Assembly: GCF_902498805.1 (NCBI RefSeq) | Contig: NZ_LR701580.1 | Location: 124,001 to 188,000, forward strand | DNA length: 64,000 nucleotides | Source of the DNA: Imperialibacter sp. EC-SDR9 | Lineage (GTDB): Bacteria > Bacteroidota > Bacteroidia > Cytophagales > Cyclobacteriaceae | Reading direction: 5' to 3' | Shown here: one piece after another, positions 50,488-57,422 of the stretch | Layout of the letters: each line of letters begins with the position of its first letter | Position numbering within the stretch: position 1 is the first letter of the stretch | Translations under genes and position numbers: made by a program | Notes under the pieces: model-generated | Database searches by the model: none | What the model was told of the DNA's origin: nothing | The model's input: only the letters and a program-made list of their open reading frames with translations

Positions 50488-51276
50488 CTAGTTGTTGCTG
50501 TCGCAAAAGCGAAAAAAATCACGTAAAAGAGATTCTAGATCAAAACTTGGGCTGCTCCTTTTAATCACCTTGTACTGTCCATTCTCCCTCCACTCAAGAA
50601 TCCAATCTGGAGCGCAAAAGTGCGAACGGTTGAGCATCTCTATATTTTCTGAAATGAAAGGCTCTAATTCCCCGATTTCAAGATAAGTTATGAGGTCAAT
50701 ATTTCTTTGAAATAGCGAACTGTCTAGTGCAAATTCACTCGTCTTAAATCTAAATTTCAGAGAATCTGAGATCGCCGACTTCTCAAATATATCGTTCTTG
50801 TAAGTGGGCCAGACTTCTACTCCCATTTTTTTGATTTTCCTTCGCAGTTTCGAAATTTCCCGGCTAGTTAATTTCTCCTGATCGAAGTATGATAGTTTAT
50901 ATGAATTGTCAGCTTCGGTCTTGCAAACCGCCCGATACCCATTTGGAGAACTCTCGATTCTAACTATTCTGCTAACGTCGTGGCATGGAAAATAACAAAT
51001 TCGAAGCACTACGGACTCCGCTTCTTCAATTACTGGCTCTTCAAAAAGCAAAAGTCTGATCCTATTTCGCTCTAAGTTTGACCAGAACACGAACTTTTCC
51101 TCCATCCTTTCAGTAGTGTCAATTTTTCCTTCAGATATGAGGCGTTTCAGAATTGGGGTGAAATAGTGTACTGTGTCAGTCACAGCACCGGAATAAATGA
51201 ACCTAGCTGGTTGGCCCCGAACCTGAAACAAGACAGCCATAGTCAAAGCAATCAAAAAGCTATTCTTCATTCGCAA
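50488..51276 (-). CDS. Secreted protein, unknown
   Basis: A 262-aa protein with signal peptide (R)MKNSFLIALTMAVLFQVRGQ; MKNS at 51270 is an alternative start. The mature part is mixed alpha/beta with several cysteines (VVLRICYFPCHDVSRI, AVCKTEADNSY, RSHFCAPDWILEW) and a basic stretch TSREISKLRRKIKKMG. It is AT-rich relative to its neighbours and I recognise no family. Likely periplasmic or exported. Confidence 0.5.
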   Translation of the reverse strand: MRMKNSFLIALTMAVLFQVRGQPARFIYSGAVTDTVHYFTPILKRLISEGKIDTTERMEEKFVFWSNLERNRIRLLLFEEPVIEEAESVVLRICYFPCHDVSRIVRIESSPNGYRAVCKTEADNSYKLSYFDQEKLTSREISKLRRKIKKMGVEVWPTYKNDIFEKSAISDSLKFRFKTSEFALDSSLFQRNIDLITYLEIGELEPFISENIEMLNRSHFCAPDWILEWRENGQYKVIKRSSPSFDLESLLRDFFRFCDSNN

Positions 51277-51292
51277 GAATTGGTAGTAGAAA

Positions 51293-51453
51293 TCGAATAT
51301 AAGAACTGTCTACTTCTTCTAATATTATTTGCGTCATTCATGATATTGCTAGGGTGTTCAAGTTTGCGAATTGACATAGCGCAACCGCCCAAATCACCTA
51401 GTTTGTTCATTTTCTTATTGCCTCGTCGGCTCCAGGGACTTCCAGATAGGTGA
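51293..51453 (+). pseudogene. Possible lipoprotein gene remnant
   Basis: An open frame without a good start reads EYKNCLLLLILFASFMILLG-CSSLRIDIAQ, a textbook lipoprotein signal with lipobox ILLGC, then stops at 51451-51453 after 35 further residues. It reads like the 5' end of a lipoprotein gene that lost its start codon and body. It could also be chance coding. Confidence 0.25.
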
Positions 51454-51515
51454 CGTGCATCCTTTAAACCTCCTGCTATTTTCGTACCTTTTACCCTCCA
51501 CTTTCCAAATGCGCT

Positions 51516-52694
51516 ATGACCCCATCACTAATTCTAATTACCTTATCTCTTCTCGTTTTCCAACCCGTCTCCGCCCAAAACTACGACGAGTCCAAAGCAG
51601 GTACTTACACCCTCCCTCCGCTGCTAGTAGACAGCAACGGGAAAACAGTAAAGAACAAAAGCCAATGGGAAGCGTCGAGGAGGGCAGAGGTACTCCAATT
51701 ATTTGAGGACAATGTGTATGGCACAATGCCGAAAGCATTCGACAGTATTTCGTTCAAGGTTGTCAACGACCAGCCCGGTGTGATGCAGGGAGCGGCACAC
51801 CTGAAGGAAACTGAGGTGACCATTTACAACAACGGGCAGCACGCCACCATCCATGTGGTGCTGTTTACCCCACAACTGGCAAAAAAGGCAGTAGCTACTT
51901 TTCTGCTGATCAACAATCGAAGCCCGAAAAATACCCTGGCCTCACGTGACACCATCATGGGCTTCTGGCCTGCCGAGCAGGTGATCGCAGCGGGCTATGG
52001 CATTGCTGCCTTCCATGTGAGTGATGCGGCACCCGATGACAAAGACACTTACCAGAACGGCTTGCTGAGGCTCTTCCCTGATGAGCTCACCAGAGACAAC
52101 GGCATGAAAGCCATTGGCGCCTGGGCCTTTGGTGCAAGCAGGGTGCTGGATTACTTCGAAAAAGAAGCGTTGGTAGATCACAACAAGGTGATTGTAGTCG
52201 GCCATTCCCGTGGAGGAAAAGCTTCTTTGTGGGCAGCTGCGAAAGACCAGCGCTTTGCCATGTGTGTGACCAACTGTTCCGGGAACACAGGGGCCGCTTT
52301 GTCAAAAAGGAATTTTGGGGAAACCGTGGAAGTCATCAATACCGCCTTTCCGCATTGGTTCAACGCCAATTACAAAAAGTACAACGGCAACGAAGCGGCG
52401 CTTCCTGTCGATCAGCACATGCTGATTGCCCTGGCGGCCCCACGGCCTGTGTATGCCACCAATGCCACCGAAGACCTTTGGGCTGATCCCACCGGCACCT
52501 ACCTGGCGATGCGAAATGCCGAGCCGGTGTTTAATCTGTACAGCCGTCAGTCGCACCTGCCCGCCACACCTCCAAAGCCTGATAGCCCCATCATTGCCTG
52601 GCCGTTGTCGTACCACAACCGCACAGGCATTCACGACTTAACTTTCTACGACTGGGCGCAGTTTATCATTTTTGCGGATAAGTATTTGAAGTGA
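51516..52694 (+). CDS. Glucuronoyl esterase-like enzyme (CE15 family)
   Basis: A 392-aa secreted enzyme with signal peptide MTPSLILITLSLLVFQPVSA-Q. The CE15 nucleophile motif is VVGHSRGGKASLWAAA near residue 233. TNCSGNTGAALSKRNFGET carries the family Gly/Arg oxyanion segment, an acidic residue is in NATEDLWADP near 322, and the catalytic His is in YHNRTGIHDLTFYDW near 375. CE15 enzymes cleave ester bonds between glucuronic acid of xylan and lignin alcohols; algal or other uronate esters are possible in a marine host. A REP-like hairpin follows its stop codon. Confidence 0.82.
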   Translation: MTPSLILITLSLLVFQPVSAQNYDESKAGTYTLPPLLVDSNGKTVKNKSQWEASRRAEVLQLFEDNVYGTMPKAFDSISFKVVNDQPGVMQGAAHLKETEVTIYNNGQHATIHVVLFTPQLAKKAVATFLLINNRSPKNTLASRDTIMGFWPAEQVIAAGYGIAAFHVSDAAPDDKDTYQNGLLRLFPDELTRDNGMKAIGAWAFGASRVLDYFEKEALVDHNKVIVVGHSRGGKASLWAAAKDQRFAMCVTNCSGNTGAALSKRNFGETVEVINTAFPHWFNANYKKYNGNEAALPVDQHMLIALAAPRPVYATNATEDLWADPTGTYLAMRNAEPVFNLYSRQSHLPATPPKPDSPIIAWPLSYHNRTGIHDLTFYDWAQFIIFADKYLK

Positions 52695-52710
52695 TGCGGG
52701 ATGATATCGC

Positions 52711-52739
52711 CGTTCTGGTGGGCTGTCTTCACCCACCAG
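52711..52739 (+). repeat. Solitary REP-like hairpin
   Basis: CGTTC followed by CTGGTGGG (52715-52722) and CCCACCAG (52732-52739) with loop CTGTCTTCA. It differs from the copy at 17231-17257 mainly by compensating stem changes. It sits between the convergent genes ending at 52694 and 52756. Confidence 0.6.
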
Positions 52740-52755
52740 CGCATCGTCGGTTAGA

Positions 52756-53388
52756 CTATTGGTAATCTTTTCTGGCCCACTTCACGGTCGGCTCAAACCA
52801 CTCCTTCATTAGCGGAAAGAGGAAGCCGTGCTCTTTGCCGGTATTGAGTTCGATGTTTTTGAAATGCCCTATATGGCAGGTCGATTTTTCTATTCTGCCG
52901 GCAAGTGATACAGAGCCATGGTCAGTTTTTTCGTTAATCGCCAGGATATTGCCGCACAGGTCAATGTCAGGGATTTGCTCCACCAGCCCTTCATAAGAGC
53001 TACCGATAAACACAAAATTCAGCTGCTCATTTCTTGCATAGGTCGAAACATACTGCGCTATGAATCCGCCCTTAGACGTTCCAACGACAGTGATTTTGCC
53101 TGGCTCAACACCCATTTGAAGCAAGCTGTCGATCTGCTCCTTTACTTGGCGGGCGTAGGTTTTCTCGTCGGTATTGGCCTTTCTTTTTTCGCTGATCACT
53201 GTAAACCCCTCTTTCTTAAAAGCGCTTACGATCTCCTGGTACTCAGCCCTGCCGTATTTGGGATGACCTTCATTAAGCTCATGATCTTCTATCCACTTGT
53301 TGTGCAGAAAAAACAGGTAGCGCTCGTCGTTGGCAGCGCACGAAAGCAGCGACGTGCAAAGAATGATGACAATTATTGTTAGCCGCAT
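52756..53388 (-). CDS. Alpha/beta-hydrolase-like lipoprotein
   Basis: Start at 53388: MRLTIIVIILCTSLLSC is a lipoprotein signal with Cys at residue 17 (210-aa precursor). The in-frame upstream extension (to 53487) runs through two operator-like palindromes and has no coding character. The core has a nucleophile elbow KITVVGTSKGGFIAQYVSTY near residue 108 and a C-terminal candidate His in NTGKEHGFLFPL. The N-terminal Ser-His-Asp topology is compact, so a small esterase is likely. Substrate unknown. Confidence 0.65.
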   Translation of the reverse strand: MRLTIIVIILCTSLLSCAANDERYLFFLHNKWIEDHELNEGHPKYGRAEYQEIVSAFKKEGFTVISEKRKANTDEKTYARQVKEQIDSLLQMGVEPGKITVVGTSKGGFIAQYVSTYARNEQLNFVFIGSSYEGLVEQIPDIDLCGNILAINEKTDHGSVSLAGRIEKSTCHIGHFKNIELNTGKEHGFLFPLMKEWFEPTVKWARKDYQ

Positions 53389-53434
53389 GCGCCGCTTGAT
53401 TGTTTGTATCGGAGATTGTTGAAGGTAGTTATTA

Positions 53435-53485
53435 GTCAGGCTATAACCTGACATGCAGTTCGATTTCGTCAGGATATAGTCTGAC
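53435..53485. promoter_or_regulatory. Two GTCAGG...CTGAC palindromes upstream of the lipoprotein gene
   Basis: GTCAGGCTATAACCTGAC (53435-53452) and GTCAGGATATAGTCTGAC (53468-53485) are related 18-bp palindromes whose starts are 33 bp apart, about 50-100 bp upstream of the start at 53388. They look like a double operator for an unidentified regulator. Confidence 0.5.
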
Positions 53486-53533
53486 ATTATATAACAAAGT
53501 GCACATGATTTTTACAAAAAGAGTCTGGCCAGC

Positions 53534-54283
53534 TCACTCCAAAATCACCTTCTCCAGCTTCTCCTCCACTACTTTGCCATCTTTCATCGACACGAAGTAG
53601 CAATTGGCTTCTGGTTTGGTGGCGACCACTTTGAAAGGCTTACCGTTTTTGAAAATGATGCCTGAGTAGTTGTCCATGGCGTAGCCAGCTTTGAAGATGC
53701 CGGTTTCGATATTTTTCATGTAGAGCGGGCGGCGAAATTCTTCGGCGTCATAATGCGGGCTATGGCTATAAGGAAGGAATCCAAGACCTTCCACAACCGT
53801 CAGCTCGATGGGGCGGGAGTCGGTGGTGCCATTGTCGAACCAGCAGAGCGAACCGGCACTTCCGCCTGCCAGGATGATGCCTTTCTCAAGTGCCTTTTTG
53901 AGCACTACATCAATGCCCTGGGCTTTCCAGATAGCCATCATGTTGAGGGTGTTGCCGCCGCCTACATAGATAGCATCTACATTGAGCAGCGCCTCTTCAA
54001 ACGTCTGCTTTTGGTTATATGAGCTGATCCATACTCGTTGCACCGATGGCTCTACTGACAGGTCATGAACCAGTTCATAAAAGCGGATAATCCCCTGCTG
54101 GCTGTCGCCAGAAGCAGTAGGCAGGTAGCAGATCTTCGGCCGTTCTTTCCCGGTTAGCTTAATGATTTCTTTGATGAACAGTTTGTTCTGCCCACCGCCA
54201 AAAGGGAAAATGTACTGATCCTGGGCAAGAGCGAAACCTGTTGCAGATAGAATGGCGAGGCTGAGTAGGATTAATTTTTTCAT
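53534..54283 (-). CDS. Secreted peptidase S51 (peptidase E / cyanophycinase-like)
   Basis: A 249-aa protein with signal peptide MKKLILLSLAILSATGFALA-Q. S51 motifs: QYIFPFGGGQNK at the start of the mature part, AIYVGGGNTLNMM near residue 110, the catalytic Ser in ILAGGSAGSLCW near 141, and the His in SHSPHYDAEEF near 178. Peptidase E cleaves Asp-X dipeptides and cyanophycinase cleaves beta-Asp-Arg. The export signal suggests a periplasmic or extracellular substrate. Monocistronic or behind the M20 gene, with a 122-bp hairpin element between. Confidence 0.82.
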   Translation of the reverse strand: MKKLILLSLAILSATGFALAQDQYIFPFGGGQNKLFIKEIIKLTGKERPKICYLPTASGDSQQGIIRFYELVHDLSVEPSVQRVWISSYNQKQTFEEALLNVDAIYVGGGNTLNMMAIWKAQGIDVVLKKALEKGIILAGGSAGSLCWFDNGTTDSRPIELTVVEGLGFLPYSHSPHYDAEEFRRPLYMKNIETGIFKAGYAMDNYSGIIFKNGKPFKVVATKPEANCYFVSMKDGKVVEEKLEKVILE

Positions 54284-54317
54284 TGCTATAAATTAAGTGG
54301 CATGGTGATAGTTAATG

Positions 54318-54439
54318 AGGTGATTTTAAAGGCTTTGCAGTCACACTGTCATATTGAGCCTGTCGAAATATTTATAAAACGTAATCGATAGGGTTTCGAC
54401 AAGCTCAACCTGACATCTGTGTGGCCTTTAAAATCACCT
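54318..54439. repeat. 122-bp imperfect palindromic element (MITE-like)
   Basis: Outer arms AGGTGATTTTAAAGGC (54318-54333) and GCCTTTAAAATCACCT (54424-54439) pair perfectly. Inside, TGTCA/TGACA and TTGAGCCTGTCGAAA/TTTCGACAAGCTCAA pair with one G-T. The inner arms are the same sequence as the element at 30763-30818. It fills the gap between two same-strand genes. Confidence 0.7.
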
Positions 54440-54461
54440 TCATCCAAATTTTTGAAAAATT

Positions 54462-56054
54462 TTATTGCTCACTCTTCACCGTCGGGTACTTAATGCCCAA
54501 CTGCTCAAGGTAGGTGCCATATTTGCTTTCGTCGTAGTAAAACGGCTTTAGTTGAGGTCGGAATTCATCCTGAATTTCGGTATTCAAATGAGTTGCCGGC
54601 TTCTCATCGTCAGCAATCATGGGCTTGTACTCAGTGTCCATCATTTGCACGTTGCGATAATAGTCCCAGGCCTGTGTTACCAGCTCTGGCTTCAGCAGAA
54701 AATCCACCAAAGTCATGGCCTCGGCTTTTGCACCCGCCACTACCCCCTTGTGGGCAATAGGTGTCGCCATGGCTACGGCATTGGCCCAATGGTGACCGGG
54801 CAGCCCGGGGATATTGGAGGGAAAACGCATGGTGACTGTAGGCAGCTTCCAGCTGATATCACCGATGTCGTCAGAACCGCCGCTCACGAAATTACGTGTC
54901 GGTGGTTTCAGCGTGTCGAGTGCCGTTGGTAGCCCCTCCTGCTTGGGGTTGCCGAGCTCCTTTTGCAGCGCCTTAGCCAAAGTCTGGTCGTCATCACTCC
55001 AGGTAGGCAGGCCAACCTTTTTAATGTTCTCGTACATGGTTTCTGCAATCACTTTGTTGAAGTGGCGGGGCCAGGCGCTGCCCAACACTCTCCGGGTAAC
55101 TGTCGTTCCCGTCATCATGGCGGCACCATCGGCGATGCGGTTGCCCTTTTCATACATCTCCATGATTTTTGGGTAGGTCACGTTGCGGTAGTAAAACCAG
55201 ATAGAAGCCTTGGATGGCACCACATTGGGCTGGTCACCGCCGTCTTTGATCACGTGGTGCGACCGCTGTAGCGGATCAAGGTGCTCCCGCTGGTACTGCC
55301 AGCCGATGGACGTAAGCTCTACGGCATCCAAAGCGCTCTTGCCTCTCCAGGGGGCACCAGCAGCATGGGCGGCCTCACCCTCAAAAGAGTACTCCACAGA
55401 GATCAGGCCGGTACCGGAGGCTTGCCCGTAGGAAACGCCAAAGTTATTGCCTACGTGCGTAAAGATCGAAATGTCCACATCGTCGAAATAGCCATCACGG
55501 GTGTAGAACGCCTTTGTGCCTACCAGCTCTTCAGCCACACCAGGCCAAACAATCAGCGTGCCTGACATTTTTTCCCGCTCCATGATTTCCTTCACTGCCA
55601 ACACGGCGGCAATGTTGAGCGGCGTGCCTGAGTTGTGCCCTTCACCGTGGCCGGGAGCACCTTCCACAATCGGATCGTGGTAGGCTACGCCGGGCTTCTG
55701 CGATGCCTTTGGGATGCAGTCAAGGTCAGAGCCGATAGCGATCACGGGCTTGCCGTTGCCCCATTTTGCAAACCAGGCGGTAGGAATGCCCGAAATGCCT
55801 TGTTCAATGGTGAAGCCATTTTCTTCCAGAATACCGGTGAGGTATTTGGATGTTTCCACCTCCTGGAAGCCGAGCTCCGAAAAGCTGAATACCTTGTCGA
55901 CCATTACCTGCGCCAGTTTGGCGTTAGCCTCTACTTTGGCGGCCGCTTCTTTCTTCAGCGCCTCAATTTGTTTGGCACTGTACTTTTTGGCCTGGCCCAT
56001 CAACAGTGCAGGGGCGCATGCCAGCATAAAACAAACAGTAAGAATCTTTTTCAT
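54462..56054 (-). CDS. Secreted M20-family amidohydrolase (AbgB-like)
   Basis: A 530-aa enzyme with signal peptide MKKILTVCFMLACAPALLMG-Q. M20/amidohydrolase motifs: FSFSELGFQEVETSKYL near residue 58, VIAIGSDLDCIPKASQKPGV near 105, APGHGEGHNSGTPLNIAAVL near 135 (metal His residues), VAEELVGTKAFY near 173 with the catalytic Glu, and the dimerisation-domain start EGEAAHAAGAPWRGKSALDA near 228. The long C-terminal part resembles AbgB (p-aminobenzoyl-glutamate hydrolase) proteins. It probably cleaves an N-acyl amino acid or dipeptide in the periplasm. Confidence 0.85.
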   Translation of the reverse strand: MKKILTVCFMLACAPALLMGQAKKYSAKQIEALKKEAAAKVEANAKLAQVMVDKVFSFSELGFQEVETSKYLTGILEENGFTIEQGISGIPTAWFAKWGNGKPVIAIGSDLDCIPKASQKPGVAYHDPIVEGAPGHGEGHNSGTPLNIAAVLAVKEIMEREKMSGTLIVWPGVAEELVGTKAFYTRDGYFDDVDISIFTHVGNNFGVSYGQASGTGLISVEYSFEGEAAHAAGAPWRGKSALDAVELTSIGWQYQREHLDPLQRSHHVIKDGGDQPNVVPSKASIWFYYRNVTYPKIMEMYEKGNRIADGAAMMTGTTVTRRVLGSAWPRHFNKVIAETMYENIKKVGLPTWSDDDQTLAKALQKELGNPKQEGLPTALDTLKPPTRNFVSGGSDDIGDISWKLPTVTMRFPSNIPGLPGHHWANAVAMATPIAHKGVVAGAKAEAMTLVDFLLKPELVTQAWDYYRNVQMMDTEYKPMIADDEKPATHLNTEIQDEFRPQLKPFYYDESKYGTYLEQLGIKYPTVKSEQ

Positions 56055-56263
56055 AGTAAACGGTTTAGTGTTAGAACTCCTGGAAGAGAGGTTCCCCCTT
56101 GGAGAGCAGAGTCACCTTGAGGAGACTTCTCCCACCTAGTGGCGGTTCGAAGTGACGTTCATTAATTAGGTTTTGATTGTCAAATATTCATTGAAGTAAT
56201 CTGGCTTTTTCGTTTTTACCAGACGAACTTAGACGAACGGAAAAAACAACGTTTGTAAACGGT

Positions 56264-57178
56264 TTGCAAAAGTTACAGCTACCTGCGCCCATTACCCGAT
56301 TTGCACCCACGCCCAGTGGTTTTTTACACGTGGGTAACGTTTATTCTTTTCTTATCACCTGGCTATTAGCCAGAAAAAATAATGGACAAATTTTACTCCG
56401 GATCGACGACCTGGATCAGGAAAGGGTGAGGCCGGAGTATGTGGAGAGCATTTTTCGCACGCTGGAATGGCTGGGGCTGGACTGGGATTTGGGGCCTTCT
56501 TCTGTTCAACAGTTTGAGAAAGAATACTCACAGCTACGGCGGATGGAGTTGTATGAGACTGCTCTGCAAAATCTGAAAAAAGAGGAGGCGGTGTTTGGCT
56601 GCGATTGCTCCCGGAAGTTGGTGAAAAAACTAATAGAAGAGCATAACTACAAGGGAATATGCCAGTATAAGGGTCTTGACCTGGATGACCATGACATCAG
56701 CTGGCGGTTGAAGACCGATGGCATGGCTGTGGTACAGATGAAGCGTTACAAACAAGCGCTGAGTGTGGAGGAGTTGCCGTACTCACAGTCTCATTTTGTG
56801 GTGAGAAGGAGGGACGGCATCCCAGCTTATCATTTGGCTTCGGTGGTCGACGATGAGTACTTTGGTGTGAACATGATTGCGAGAGGAGAAGACCTTTTTG
56901 AGAGCTCTGTTGCACAGCTTTATTTGGCTGAAAAGTTGGGGTTGAGAGCTTTTTCTCAGGCTGAATTTTTTCATCACGCCCTGATCATGGACGAGGGACG
57001 GAAGCTTTCCAAGTCGCAGCAGTCTTCAGCCGTGTTGGATGAGTTTTCTCAGGACAAGGCAAAGCTGCTCCGAAAGCTTGGGGGCTGGCTTGGCGTTCCA
57101 CCGGAGGCGTGCGGGAGTTTGGAGGAGATGATGAAGCAGTTTTCTTTTGAGCGTGTTGCACGAACTATTTCTAACTAA
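56264..57178 (+). CDS. gluQ: Glutamyl-queuosine tRNA(Asp) synthetase-like protein
   Basis: A 304-aa truncated glutamyl-tRNA synthetase without the C-terminal anticodon-binding domain, the form that attaches glutamate to queuosine at position 34 of tRNA-Asp. The HIGH motif is PTPSGFLHVGN (residues about 16-26), the KMSKS motif EGRKLSKSQQ near 246, and zinc ligands are Cys113 and Cys115 of CDC plus YKGIC near 130. No ATG fits: the frame opens at TTG 56264 (MQKLQLPAPITRFAPTPSG), which is the likely start. Divergent from the M20 gene. Confidence 0.82.
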   Translation: MQKLQLPAPITRFAPTPSGFLHVGNVYSFLITWLLARKNNGQILLRIDDLDQERVRPEYVESIFRTLEWLGLDWDLGPSSVQQFEKEYSQLRRMELYETALQNLKKEEAVFGCDCSRKLVKKLIEEHNYKGICQYKGLDLDDHDISWRLKTDGMAVVQMKRYKQALSVEELPYSQSHFVVRRRDGIPAYHLASVVDDEYFGVNMIARGEDLFESSVAQLYLAEKLGLRAFSQAEFFHHALIMDEGRKLSKSQQSSAVLDEFSQDKAKLLRKLGGWLGVPPEACGSLEEMMKQFSFERVARTISN

Positions 57179-57422
57179 GTGGCAAAGTCGGCGGTTGTTC
57201 TCTTCGTCCTTGCGGGCTCAAAAAAATCCCTACCTTTTTCACCCCAACCAACGTCCGAATTCTCTGTAACCATTTCGTAATTTGCCGATCCGCAACTTTT
57301 AGCAACCCATGCGTTAAAAATCGTTAAATCCCTTACTGCAACAACGAATACTGTTATATTGAAGAGCTGAACATTCTAAAATTCAGTAGAATACAAAAGG
57401 ACAACTCAAAAAAGGACTAATT
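57179..57422. other. Intergenic region
   Basis: 244 bp between the gluQ-type gene and the FtsX-type permease gene. I see no ORF, hairpin or convincing promoter box; the right half is AT-rich and should hold the permease promoter. Confidence 0.4.

Noticed and set aside
51166-51453. 95-aa plus-strand gene starting at 51166
   Set aside because: Its first 40 codons lie antisense to the signal-peptide end of the 50488-51276 gene; only the later lipoprotein-like segment has coding character, kept as a possible remnant.
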